Of a stretch of 51,306 nt of DNA, positions 24,170 through 32,122 are shown piece after piece (positions within the stretch are counted from its first letter, which is position 1; each line of letters begins with the position of its first letter). The DNA is taken from assembly GCA_036501845.1 (NCBI GenBank), contig DASXZO010000159.1, positions 1-51,306 on the forward strand. Direction: 5' to 3'. The position numbers and the translations under genes are program-made. The notes beneath the pieces were generated by a model. It was not told the DNA's origin and made no database searches. It saw only the letters and a list, made by a program, of their open reading frames with translations. This stretch comes from JBBREP01 sp036501845. GTDB taxonomy: Bacteria > Actinomycetota > Acidimicrobiia > IMCC26256 > PALSA-610.

Positions 24170-25257
24170 AGCGGCTCGCCGTGGTGAAGGTGGGCACGTC
24201 GTCGCTCGCGAGTGCGAGCGGCGCCATCGACGACACCGCGCTCGGCAAGTTGTGCGACGACGTTGCCGCGGCACGTATCGACGGTTGGCAGATCGTGCTG
24301 GTGGCGTCGGGTGCTGTCGCTGCGGGGCTACCTGCGCTCGGTTTCGACCGCCGGCCCACCGACATGGGCGTGTTGCAGGCAGTTGCGGCAGTGGGCCAGC
24401 CCCGCCTCGTGGCGCGCATCGGCGCGCGGCTCGAGCAGCACCGGATCGTGACCGGCCAGGTGCTGCTCACGCCCTACGACTTCGCCCAGCGTTCGCAGTA
24501 TCTCCATGCCCGCCAGACCTTCGAGCAGCTCCTCGAGCTCGGCGTGCTGCCGGTGGTGAACGAGAACGACACGATCGCCGACGACGAGATCCGCTACGGC
24601 GACAACGACCTGCTCGCCGCACTCGTGGCCAACATGTTGCAAGCGGAAACGCTGGCCTTGCTCACCGACACACGCGGCCTGTTCACCACCGATCCGCGCA
24701 TCGACGAGCGGGCGTCGCTCGTGGAGGAGATCGTGGAGTTCGACGCGCTCGAGGCGGTTGCCGGCGGGAGCCGGTCGGCGCACGGGTCGGGCGGTATGGC
24801 GAGCAAACTGGCGGCCGCCAAGATGGCCGCCTGGTCGGGCGTGCGTGCCGTGATCGCAAGTGCCACCGAACCCGACGTGGTGCGCGGCGCGCTCGCGGCG
24901 CGCGCCGGTGTGGGCACCGTCGTGCAGGCGCGTGAAGTGCGCTTGTCGGCGCGCAAGCTGTGGATCGCGTTCGCGCAGCCGGCACGAGGCCGCGTGGTCG
25001 TCGACGCCGGCGCGCGCAAGGCGCTCTTGCACGACGGACGCTCGCTGCTCGCCGCGGGTGTGCGCGCCGTCGAAGGCAGCTTCGAGGTCGACGCACCGGT
25101 CGAGGTGATCGGACCCGACAGCGAGGTGTTCGCCAAGGGCCTGGCGCGCTACTCAGGTGAGGGATTGCGTGCCGTCGCCGGCCTCCGCACCAGCGCCCTT
25201 CCCGACGGCTCGCCCAACGAGGTCATCCACCGCGACGACCTGGTACTCCTCCCGTAA
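24166..25257 (+). CDS. proB: Glutamate 5-kinase
   Basis: Phosphorylates glutamate to gamma-glutamyl phosphate, the first step of proline synthesis and normally the proline-feedback point. The amino-acid kinase domain (VVKVGTSSL at the start, VNENDTIADDEIRYGDNDLLAA in the middle, SGGMASKLAAAKMA) is followed by a C-terminal PUA domain (about 270-350). 363 residues. Coupled to obgE by GTGA overlap. proA is not adjacent; an MFS gene and a CrtC-like gene intervene. Confidence 0.96.
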   Translation: MKRLAVVKVGTSSLASASGAIDDTALGKLCDDVAAARIDGWQIVLVASGAVAAGLPALGFDRRPTDMGVLQAVAAVGQPRLVARIGARLEQHRIVTGQVLLTPYDFAQRSQYLHARQTFEQLLELGVLPVVNENDTIADDEIRYGDNDLLAALVANMLQAETLALLTDTRGLFTTDPRIDERASLVEEIVEFDALEAVAGGSRSAHGSGGMASKLAAAKMAAWSGVRAVIASATEPDVVRGALAARAGVGTVVQAREVRLSARKLWIAFAQPARGRVVVDAGARKALLHDGRSLLAAGVRAVEGSFEVDAPVEVIGPDSEVFAKGLARYSGEGLRAVAGLRTSALPDGSPNEVIHRDDLVLLP

Positions 25258-25261
25258 CCCA

Positions 25262-25311
25262 CGTTCTGGGGCCAAACAACCCGGCGGAGCGGGGGTGGTG
25301 CACCCGGAACG
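25262..25311. terminator. Weak terminator-like inverted repeat between proB and MFS gene
   Basis: CGTTCTGGG (25262-25270) pairs with CCCGGAACG (25303-25311) with one G-T wobble; a small GGGTG-GTG-CACCC hairpin lies inside. It lies between convergent genes, as do the stronger palindromes elsewhere. Confidence 0.45.
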
Positions 25312-25326
25312 CAACGAAGACCGGGG

Positions 25327-26589
25327 TCAGTCGGCGGGCGCGGTCGCCTCGTCGATGGGGGCGTTCTCGGCGTAGTGGCGTTCGTACTTGGCGAAGCTCG
25401 GGACCTTGGTGGCGAAAAACGCCGCGCCGGCCACGCAGGCCACGCCGCCCGACACGATCGCGAACGGCACGCTGACGAGGCCGCCCACCACGCCGGCTTC
25501 CACGTCGCCGAGCACTGGGCCGCCGGCGTACACGGCCATCTCGACGCCGCTGATCCGCCCGCGCAACTCGTCGGGGGTGACGTCGGCCGCGATCGCCGAG
25601 CGGTAGACGCCCGAGATCATGTCGGCACCACCCGCGAAGCCGAACAGCACGAGCACCACGATCGCATTGTGCGAGAAACCGGCCAGCGCGATGGCGAGAC
25701 CCCACGTGCCCACGCACATGATCACGGCGCGGCCCTGCCGGCGCACGCGCGCCGTCCAGCCGCTCGTGACCGAGGCGACGAACGCGCCCGCGGCCACCGA
25801 ACCGAGCATGAAGCCGTAGAGCTTCGGACCGCCGCCGAGCTGTGCGCTGAGTGCGGGGAACAGCGCGCGCGGCATCCCGAACACCATCGCCACCAGGTCG
25901 ATGCCGAACACGCTCATGATCACCGATTGGCCGCGGAGAAATTTGAAGCCTTCGATGACCGTGGCGAACGACGCGCGCCGTGCCTCTCCGATCGGCGGTG
26001 CCGACGCGATCCCGAAGAACAACGGAAACGCGACCACGAACGTGGCGACGTCGACGAGATAGGTATGTGAGAGGCCGATGGCAGCGATGAGCACGCCCGC
26101 GAGCGCGGGGCCGAGCATCATGCCGAACGACCCGTACGTGGCCTGCAGCGCGAAACCCGCTGGTCGCATCTCCGGCTCCAGCAGCAGGGGCAACAACGAG
26201 CGCAGGGCCGGGAAGGTCATCGCGAGCAACGAGGAGTCGAGCGCGCCGAGCACGAACAACAGCCAGAGATGCGGGTGCGTGAGACCGGCGTTGATCGCGA
26301 GACCGGCCGAACAGAGCAACGACCCCAGTGTGACAACGAGCAAGAGCTTGCGTTTGTCGACGCTGTCGGCGAGCGCGCCCGCAGTGATCGACGACACGAG
26401 CATCGGCCCGAGTTGCACCGCACCGAGCACGCCGACCATGAGTGACGAATTGGTCTGGTGATACATCTGGTACGGCAGCGCCGCGGTGGTCATCGTGGTG
26501 CCGATGAACGACACCGCCTGACCCAGCCACAGCAACCGGAAGTCGCGCGAGACGCGCAGCGGCGTCGTGTCGATCATCAGCCCCGGCAT
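25327..26589 (-). CDS. Major facilitator superfamily transporter
   Basis: 420-residue polytopic protein with about twelve membrane segments and an MFS loop 2-3 motif (GALADSVDKRKLL). It resembles the MFS_3/enterobactin-exporter-like group of actinobacterial drug exporters, but substrate is unknown. No Shine-Dalgarno; on the reverse strand TAGCCT lies 9 nt before ATG 26589. Convergent with proB; transcribed in the same direction as the CrtC-like gene upstream, from which an imperfect 47-nt palindrome separates it. Confidence 0.88.
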   Translation of the reverse strand: MPGLMIDTTPLRVSRDFRLLWLGQAVSFIGTTMTTAALPYQMYHQTNSSLMVGVLGAVQLGPMLVSSITAGALADSVDKRKLLLVVTLGSLLCSAGLAINAGLTHPHLWLLFVLGALDSSLLAMTFPALRSLLPLLLEPEMRPAGFALQATYGSFGMMLGPALAGVLIAAIGLSHTYLVDVATFVVAFPLFFGIASAPPIGEARRASFATVIEGFKFLRGQSVIMSVFGIDLVAMVFGMPRALFPALSAQLGGGPKLYGFMLGSVAAGAFVASVTSGWTARVRRQGRAVIMCVGTWGLAIALAGFSHNAIVVLVLFGFAGGADMISGVYRSAIAADVTPDELRGRISGVEMAVYAGGPVLGDVEAGVVGGLVSVPFAIVSGGVACVAGAAFFATKVPSFAKYERHYAENAPIDEATAPAD

Positions 26590-26598
26590 GCCCGACCG

Positions 26599-26604
26599 AG
26601 GCTA
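26599..26604 (-). promoter_or_regulatory. Putative -10 box of MFS gene
   Basis: TAGCCT on the reverse strand, 9 nt before ATG 26589, with no Shine-Dalgarno. Confidence 0.4.
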
Positions 26605-26611
26605 CGACCCG

Positions 26612-26658
26612 TTCTTGGTGCAGGCCGGCGTCAATGCGGCGCCCGTACGCACCGAGAA
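26612..26658. repeat. 47-nt palindrome, family II copy 2
   Basis: Begins TTCTTGGTGCAG and ends GCACCGAGAA; same length as the copy at 8846-8892 and identical at 34 of 47 aligned positions without gaps. The arms are more decayed, but the outer 10 bases still pair. Confidence 0.7.
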
Positions 26659-26677
26659 CGGAAGAATGGCGACCGGG

Positions 26678-27823
26678 TTACGGGGCCATGTCGAGGATCG
26701 AGGTGAATCCGTAGCGTTCGTGCGGACCGAAGCTGATCTGTTCCAGCACGCCGAGGCCCACGTCATTGCCGCAGCGGGCGCGCACCACCTGCTGGATGTG
26801 CTGGTTCTCGAACGCGGTGGGGTCGAGGTCGTCGCACTTCCACGACTCACCGGCCATCGCCAGTTCGCCCTTCCACATGCCGTGACCCCATTCGGGGTGC
26901 ATGTAGCCGATGCCCTTCATGCGGAAGCAGAGCAGCGGTTCGAGGTCGATCTCGTCGCGTGTGCCGTTCTGGTGCACGAGCGCGATACGCGCGTGGCCGG
27001 CGCGGCGCGTGCCCGAGAGGTAGTCGATCTCGTGCTCACCCGCGGCCATCACTTCCGTGTTCGGGTCTTCGCTGCCTGGTATCGCCGCGGGATCGTCGTA
27101 CACGGGCAGGATCGCGCCGTCGAAGTGCCACATGCGTCCGTGACGGTTCTCGAACGCGCCGAAGTGCGTGCAGCGATCGTTCCAATGGATCGGCGCCCAC
27201 AGGAAGAAGATCTGCGCGTCGATGTTCTGCGGCGGCGGGAACGCCGGGTCGGGTCCGGCGACCGGCCGCACGCCCCAACTCCTGTCCTTCACGCCGCGCA
27301 CATGCGCGGCATCGATGTCGACGCGTTTGCCGCCGTACTCGATCCAACCGTCCCAACGGCCGAACTGCGCGAAACGCGTGGCGTCCATCACCACGCGACG
27401 GCCGCCGCCCGTAGTGGTCTGACGGCCCTCCTCGACGCATGCGGTGCGCGCGGTGAACGTGAGATCGGCCGCGATGCCAGTGTCGTTGGGGGCGATGCTC
27501 ACGCGGATGCGACGCATGGGCTCGATCACGTCGATGTCGAACGGTCCGACGCTCAAGTCGGTGGGCTCCGCGGACGCGCGCCGTGACGCGTGGAAGGCGT
27601 GCTGTTCGCCGTCGCGCACGATGCTCAGGCCGCAGTCGAAGATGCCGAGGTTCGGGTAGAGCGCGGCTCCGATGCCGAAGTAGAAGCTTCCGTCAGCTCC
27701 CTGTTCCGGCGCAGAGAAGCCGTTGAACCAGTAGCGGTCGTAGGCGTTGCGATCGCCGCTGACGTTGTGCGCGATCGGCGCCGGCGTCTGGTGGATCGGA
27801 TAGTCGTCGAACTTCGAGAGCAT
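26678..27823 (-). CDS. CrtC/AttH-like (lipocalin-fold) protein of unknown substrate
   Basis: 381-residue soluble protein resembling the hydroxyneurosporene dehydratase/AttH group: paired beta-sheet domains with the phrase GVKDRSWGVRPV, then FFLWAPIHWND and the HFDGAILP segment. Related actinobacterial proteins often sit near lipid or steroid catabolic genes, but activity is unknown. ATG 27823 is chosen because TATCGT lies 6 nt before it and upstream sequence in this frame is Arg-rich noise. Divergent from proA across 53 bp that contain a 20-bp palindromic operator. Confidence 0.7.
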   Translation of the reverse strand: MLSKFDDYPIHQTPAPIAHNVSGDRNAYDRYWFNGFSAPEQGADGSFYFGIGAALYPNLGIFDCGLSIVRDGEQHAFHASRRASAEPTDLSVGPFDIDVIEPMRRIRVSIAPNDTGIAADLTFTARTACVEEGRQTTTGGGRRVVMDATRFAQFGRWDGWIEYGGKRVDIDAAHVRGVKDRSWGVRPVAGPDPAFPPPQNIDAQIFFLWAPIHWNDRCTHFGAFENRHGRMWHFDGAILPVYDDPAAIPGSEDPNTEVMAAGEHEIDYLSGTRRAGHARIALVHQNGTRDEIDLEPLLCFRMKGIGYMHPEWGHGMWKGELAMAGESWKCDDLDPTAFENQHIQQVVRARCGNDVGLGVLEQISFGPHERYGFTSILDMAP

Positions 27824-27829
27824 CGCAGC

Positions 27830-27835
27830 ACGATA
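27830..27835 (-). promoter_or_regulatory. Leaderless-type -10 box of CrtC-like gene
   Basis: TATCGT on the reverse strand, 6 nt before ATG 27823, no Shine-Dalgarno. TTGACC (27861-27856, reverse) is the best -35, with a long 20-nt spacer. Confidence 0.55.
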
Positions 27836-27843
27836 TCGATGGG

Positions 27844-27863
27844 CCTTGACCGAGCGGTCAAGG
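27844..27863. promoter_or_regulatory. 20-bp palindromic operator, TetR-like
   Basis: CCTTGACCG-AG-CGGTCAAGG is a perfect 9-bp inverted repeat with a 2-bp centre, the form of many TetR-family operators. It lies between the -10 boxes of the divergent CrtC-like gene and proA, so a bound dimer would block both or either. No TetR gene is in the window. Confidence 0.65.
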
Positions 27864-27864
27864 G

Positions 27865-27870
27865 TACGCT
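27865..27870 (+). promoter_or_regulatory. Leaderless-type -10 box of proA
   Basis: TACGCT, 6 nt before ATG 27877, with no Shine-Dalgarno between. Confidence 0.55.
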
Positions 27871-27876
27871 GATGCG

Positions 27877-29124
27877 ATGTCCTGCGCCGTGGAGCTCGGC
27901 ACACGAGCCCGTGCGGCGAGCCGAGTGTTGGCCACCGCGTCCACCGACGCCAAGGATGCGGCGCTCGAAGTGTGCGCGGTGCTGCTGCACGAGCGCCGTG
28001 GAGAGCTGCTCGCGGCCAACCAGGCCGATCTCGACGCCGCCACGCGCGCCGGGGTGGACGGCAGCCCGCTCGACCGGCTGCGGCTCTCCGACGCACGGGT
28101 CGACGCGATGGCCGCGGGCCTTCGCAACGTCGCCGGCCTTCCTGATCCCGTCGGCGAGGTGCTCGAGGGTGGGCGCCGCCCCAACGGCTTGCTGATCGAG
28201 AAGGTGCGGGTGCCGCTCGGTGTGGTGGCGATCATCTACGAGAACCGCCCCAACGTCACGAGCGACGCCTTCGGTCTGTGCATCAAGTCGTCGAACGCGG
28301 CGATCCTGCGGGGGAGCGGCTCGGCGCTGCGCTCCAACGTGGCGATCGGCGCGATCGCGCGCGACGCGCTCACCGATGTCGGCCTGCCTCCCGATGCGCT
28401 CATCGTCGTCGACGACCCGTCGCACGACACCGCGGTCGCGGTGATGCAGCTCGACGGCTATGTCGACGCGCTGATTCCGCGCGGCGGACCCGCGCTCATC
28501 CAATCGATGCGCGAGCACGCCACTGTTCCCGTGATCCTCGACGGCGACGGCAATTGCCACGTGTACGTCGACGAGCACGCCGACCTCGACATGGCGCTCG
28601 CAGTGGTGGTCAACGCCAAGACGCAGCGCACCAGCGTGTGCAACGCAGCCGAGTCGCTCGTGGTGCATGCCGCGGTGGCCGAGCGGTTCGTGCCGCTCGT
28701 GGCGAACGCGCTCGTCGCCGAGGACGTCGAACTCGTGGGCGACGCCACCGCGCGCCGGCTCAGCGCACAGATCAAGCCCGCTACCGACGACGACTTCGGG
28801 CGTGAGTTCCTCGATCTCAAGTTGAGTGTGGCGGTCGTGCCGTCGCTCGACGCCGCGATCGAGCACGTGAACCACTACGGCACCGGCCACACCGAGGCGA
28901 TCATCACTCGAGATGTCGACGCGGCGCGGCGGTTCACTCGTGAGGTCGATGCCGCGGCAGTCGTGGTGAACGCGTCCACGCGTTTCACCGACGGCGAGCA
29001 ATTCGGCTTCGGCGCGGAGATCGGTATCTCCACGCAGAAGCTCCACGCACGCGGGCCGATGGGGCTGCGCGAGCTCACCACCTACAAATACCTCGTCTGG
29101 GGTGAAGGGCAGGTCCGAAGCTGA
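27877..29124 (+). CDS. proA: Gamma-glutamyl phosphate reductase
   Basis: NADPH-dependent reduction of gamma-glutamyl phosphate to glutamate-5-semialdehyde, second step of proline synthesis. Aldehyde dehydrogenase fold; GVVAIIYENRPNVTSDA and the catalytic cysteine in QRTSVCNAAE are intact, with the C-terminal GPMGLRELTTYKY family ending. 415 residues. The stop overlaps the MoxR start (TGATG), so the AAA ATPase is co-transcribed. Confidence 0.96.
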   Translation: MSCAVELGTRARAASRVLATASTDAKDAALEVCAVLLHERRGELLAANQADLDAATRAGVDGSPLDRLRLSDARVDAMAAGLRNVAGLPDPVGEVLEGGRRPNGLLIEKVRVPLGVVAIIYENRPNVTSDAFGLCIKSSNAAILRGSGSALRSNVAIGAIARDALTDVGLPPDALIVVDDPSHDTAVAVMQLDGYVDALIPRGGPALIQSMREHATVPVILDGDGNCHVYVDEHADLDMALAVVVNAKTQRTSVCNAAESLVVHAAVAERFVPLVANALVAEDVELVGDATARRLSAQIKPATDDDFGREFLDLKLSVAVVPSLDAAIEHVNHYGTGHTEAIITRDVDAARRFTREVDAAAVVVNASTRFTDGEQFGFGAEIGISTQKLHARGPMGLRELTTYKYLVWGEGQVRS

Positions 29125-30035
29125 TGGCCGATCGGTTCGACTCCGTGACGCAGGTGATCGAGCGCCTGCGCGGCGCCGACTACCTGAGCGATGCGAGTAT
29201 CGCCGGCGTCGTGTTTCTTGCCGACAAGCTCGGCAAGCCGGTGCTCGTCGAAGGCCCCGCGGGCGTCGGGAAGACCGAGCTCGCCAAGGCCGTCGCGGCG
29301 ATCACGCAGAGCCGCCTCATCCGCCTGCAGTGCTACGAGGGTCTCGACGAGGCCAAGGCGCTCTACGAGTGGAACTACAAGAAGCAACTGCTGCGCATCC
29401 AGGCCGACCGCGAGCACGAGCGCGATTGGGCGGCGGTGGAGACCGACATCTTCTCCGAGGAGTTCCTTCTCACCCGCCCGTTGCTGGAGGCGATCCGCTC
29501 CACCGATCCGGTCGTGTTGCTCATCGACGAGGTCGACCGCATCGAGATCGAGACCGAGGCGCTGCTCCTCGAAGTGCTCTCCGATTTCCAGGTATCGATC
29601 CCGGAGCTCGGCACGATCGAGTCGTCGCTGCCGGTGCGCCCGATCGTGTTCCTCACGTCGAACAACACCCGCGAACTGTCCGAAGCGCTGAAGCGCCGCT
29701 GCCTCTACCTGCACATCGACTACCCCACGCTCGAGCGCGAGGAGGAGATCGTGCGCGTGCGCGTGCCCGAGATCGACGGGGCGCTCGCGGTGCAGGTGGC
29801 CAAGATCGTCAACTCGATCCGCAACATCGATCTGAAGAAGGCGCCGTCGATCTCGGAGACCATCGACTGGGCCCGCACGCTGCTCTACCTCGGCCGCAAC
29901 GAGATCGACACCGAGACGATCGGCGAGACGCTGCACGTGCTGCTCAAGTACCAGGGCGACATCCAGAAGGCGCGCAAGGAACTTGGCGTCGACGGCCCCA
30001 CCACCCCGCTTCGGGGTACGGCCTCAGCGCGTTGA
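29124..30035 (+). CDS. MoxR-family AAA+ ATPase (CoxD-like)
   Basis: Chaperone-like ATPase that typically works with a VWA-domain protein to mature or insert cofactors into enzyme complexes. Walker A EGPAGVGKTE (near residue 43), Walker B VVLLIDEVDR, sensor 1 FLTSNNTRELS and the arginine-containing LKRRCLYLHIDYP are present. 303 residues. It overlaps the proA stop by 1 nt and is followed by the VWA gene across 118-bp repeat B. No cox, mox or nor genes are nearby, so the client is unknown. Confidence 0.9.
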   Translation: MADRFDSVTQVIERLRGADYLSDASIAGVVFLADKLGKPVLVEGPAGVGKTELAKAVAAITQSRLIRLQCYEGLDEAKALYEWNYKKQLLRIQADREHERDWAAVETDIFSEEFLLTRPLLEAIRSTDPVVLLIDEVDRIEIETEALLLEVLSDFQVSIPELGTIESSLPVRPIVFLTSNNTRELSEALKRRCLYLHIDYPTLEREEEIVRVRVPEIDGALAVQVAKIVNSIRNIDLKKAPSISETIDWARTLLYLGRNEIDTETIGETLHVLLKYQGDIQKARKELGVDGPTTPLRGTASAR

Positions 30036-30037
30036 CT

Positions 30038-30155
30038 CAGCGGCGAGCGGAGCGGCCCAGGAGCGACGGAGGAGCGATACGGGCGCGTAGGAGCCGTGCG
30101 AGCGCAGCGAGCCTCCAGACGCCCCTGGGGGCGCGAGCCGCAGGCGAGCGGGGGT
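30038..30155 (+). repeat. 118-bp GC-rich dispersed repeat, copy B
   Basis: Differs from copy A (22705-22822) at four positions. It starts 2 bp after the MoxR stop and its 3' GGGGGTGGAG acts as the Shine-Dalgarno of the VWA gene (ATG 30160). As with copy A, the repeat fills the whole gap between two co-directional genes. Confidence 0.93.
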
Positions 30156-30159
30156 GGAG

Positions 30160-31623
30160 ATGACGACTGCGGGTGACACGGCAACGCTGTTCGACGCGTT
30201 CCAGGGGTTCGTGCACGAGCTGCGCGCGGCGGGGTTGCCGGTGAGCATGACCGAGAACCTCGACGCCATGCGCGCCGTCGAGTACGTGCCGCTCGACGAC
30301 CGGGCCGCGCTGAAGGCCGCGCTCGGTGCCACGCTCGTGAAGCACCACGGGCACTGGAAAGTGTTCGAGACGGTCTTCGACGTGTACTTCTCGCTCTACT
30401 CCACCGGCGTCGGCGGGAAGGGCGAGGGTGACGACGCCGACGGGCAGTCGATGAGCCTCGAGGAGCTGATGGCCGCCATGGAGGGCGGCGGCGCGATGGG
30501 CGACGTCGACAACGAGCAGCTCGCGCGCATGCTGCTCGACGCGCTCATGAACATGGACCGCGAGATGCTGCGCCAGATCGCGGGCGCCGCGGTGAGTCGC
30601 TTCGCGGGGATGGAGCCGGGCCGCCCGGTCGGCGGCGCGTATTACCTGTATCGCACGCTGCGCCAGCTCGACGCCGAGGGCCTCGTGGGCCAGATGATGC
30701 AGCGCGCGCAAGACACCGGCGAAGTGGGCGAGGGGCAGTTCGACGAGCGGCTCGCGAAAGAGGAGTTCGAGGCCCGCCTCCAGGTGCTGAAGGAGCTCGT
30801 CGAAGCCGAGATTCGCAGGCGGCTCGTCGCCGACCGCGGTGTGGAGGCGATGGCGCGCACCTTGCGCAAGCCGCTGCCCGAAGACGTCGACTTCATGCAC
30901 GCGTCACGGGACGAGATGCAGCAGTTGCAACGGTCGATCTACCCGCTCACCCGCGCGCTCGCGGCGCGGCTTGCGCAACGCCGACGCCGGCGCAATCGCG
31001 GCACGCTCGACTTCCGCCAGACCGTCCGGCACTCGTTGAGCTACGGCGGCGTGCCGGCCGAGCCGCGGTTCAAGCATCCGAAGCCGCACAAGCCCGAGAT
31101 CATGGTGATCGCCGACATCTCCGGCTCGGTGGCCAGCTTCGCCCGCTTCACGCTGCAGTTCGTGTACGCGATGCAGAGCGAGTTCTCACGCGTGCGGTCG
31201 TGGGTGTTCATCGACGGCATCGACGAGGTGACGCGCTTCTTCGAGGAGTCCGACGACATCGGCGAAGCCGTGCAACGGGTGAACACCGAGGCCGATGTGG
31301 TGTGGGTGGACGGCCACTCCGACTACGGCCACGCGTTCGAGGTGTGGCACAACAAGTTCATCACCGAGGTCACCCGCAAGACGTCGGTGATCATCCTCGG
31401 CGACGCGCGCAACAACTACCACGCCGCGCAGGCTTGGACGCTCGCCGAGATGCGCAAGCGTGCTCGCCGGCTCTACTGGCTCGACCCCGAGCCGCGCAGC
31501 TACTGGGACACCGGCGACTCGATCATCTCCGACTATGCGGTGCACTGCGATGGCGCCTTCGAGTGCCGCAACCTGCGCCAACTCCAGCGCTTCGTGACCG
31601 CGGTGGTCGACCAGCAGCAATAA
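30160..31623 (+). CDS. VWA-domain protein (CoxE-like), partner of MoxR ATPase
   Basis: 487-residue protein. An N-terminal helical region with an acidic stretch (GKGEGDDADGQS) is followed by a C-terminal von Willebrand A domain with the MIDAS motif DISGSVASF and the later ILGDARNNY and WLDPEPRSYW segments typical of CoxE-like proteins. ATG 30160 follows GGGGGTGGAG; GTG 30154 is also possible. The gene forms the usual MoxR-VWA pair with the ATPase upstream. A 45-nt family I palindrome starts 12 bp after the stop. Confidence 0.88.
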   Translation: MTTAGDTATLFDAFQGFVHELRAAGLPVSMTENLDAMRAVEYVPLDDRAALKAALGATLVKHHGHWKVFETVFDVYFSLYSTGVGGKGEGDDADGQSMSLEELMAAMEGGGAMGDVDNEQLARMLLDALMNMDREMLRQIAGAAVSRFAGMEPGRPVGGAYYLYRTLRQLDAEGLVGQMMQRAQDTGEVGEGQFDERLAKEEFEARLQVLKELVEAEIRRRLVADRGVEAMARTLRKPLPEDVDFMHASRDEMQQLQRSIYPLTRALAARLAQRRRRRNRGTLDFRQTVRHSLSYGGVPAEPRFKHPKPHKPEIMVIADISGSVASFARFTLQFVYAMQSEFSRVRSWVFIDGIDEVTRFFEESDDIGEAVQRVNTEADVVWVDGHSDYGHAFEVWHNKFITEVTRKTSVIILGDARNNYHAAQAWTLAEMRKRARRLYWLDPEPRSYWDTGDSIISDYAVHCDGAFECRNLRQLQRFVTAVVDQQQ

Positions 31624-31634
31624 CCCCAAGTCAT

Positions 31635-31679
31635 CTATGCGTCGTTTCACGGCCATAGTGGCCGTCAAACGACGCATAG
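31635..31679. repeat. 45-nt palindrome, family I copy 2
   Basis: CTATGCGTCGTTT arms (31635-31647 and 31667-31679) are identical to those of copy 1, while the inner 7-bp stem (ACGGCCA/TGGCCGT) and loop TAG differ; one mismatch. It lies between the convergent VWA and DksA/TraR-like genes. Sequence change inside and conservation outside suggest the outer arms are what is selected or copied. Confidence 0.85.
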
Positions 31680-31696
31680 GGATTTGTGAGCGAGAC

Positions 31697-32053
31697 TCAG
31701 TGGCGGTGGGTGGAGTGCTCCGCTGCGCAGTGCACGCAGTATGCGGTCCAGGGCAGCGCTTCGAGGCGCGCCGGAGCGATCGGTTCGCTGCACTGCTGAC
31801 AGCGCCCGAACTCGCCGGCGTCGAGCCGCTCGAGCGCGGCGTCGATCTCTTCGCGCAACGCCGCGAGCGCCTCGGCGGCAGCAACGCGCGACGCGCGGTC
31901 GGCGGCGCTCGCGTTGGCATCGCCGGCGCGCTTTCCGTACTGGATCGTGTCGGTCACGTCGGGCTGTTCGAGCAGCTCGCCGAGCTCGGCGTCGACCTCC
32001 GCGGCTTTCTCCGTGAGCGCAGCGCGCGTGCGCTCGATGGCGGTGTCGGCCAT
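31697..32053 (-). CDS. DksA/TraR-family zinc-finger protein
   Basis: 118 residues: an N-terminal helical hairpin followed by the C4 zinc finger CQQCSEPI-(16)-YCVHCAA. DksA proteins bind the RNA polymerase secondary channel; actinobacterial homologues include RbpA/CarD-independent regulators with unclear roles. The hairpin tip lacks the DxxDxA motif of E. coli DksA as far as I can see. ATG 32053 has TAGCCT 6 nt upstream and no Shine-Dalgarno. Divergent from rsgA. Confidence 0.88.
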   Translation of the reverse strand: MADTAIERTRAALTEKAAEVDAELGELLEQPDVTDTIQYGKRAGDANASAADRASRVAAAEALAALREEIDAALERLDAGEFGRCQQCSEPIAPARLEALPWTAYCVHCAAEHSTHRH

Positions 32054-32059
32054 GGAGAA

Positions 32060-32065
32060 AGGCTA
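32060..32065 (-). promoter_or_regulatory. Leaderless-type -10 box of DksA/TraR-like gene
   Basis: TAGCCT on the reverse strand, 6 nt before ATG 32053; no Shine-Dalgarno. Confidence 0.55.
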
Positions 32066-32110
32066 CGCCTACAGGTGTTGTTTCGCGCAGGCCCAGGCTG
32101 CCCGTACCGA

Positions 32111-32116
32111 TAGCGT
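32111..32116 (+). promoter_or_regulatory. Leaderless-type -10 box of rsgA
   Basis: TAGCGT, 6 nt before GTG 32123; no Shine-Dalgarno. It would start the rsgA-nadD-LCP-like-rsfS transcript. Confidence 0.55.
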
Positions 32117-32122
32117 TCCCTC

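Noticed and set aside
27892..28096. An N-terminal extension of the CrtC-like protein over the proA start
   Set aside because: It would run antisense through proA and the operator and is Arg/Pro-rich; ATG 27823 has a well-placed -10 box.
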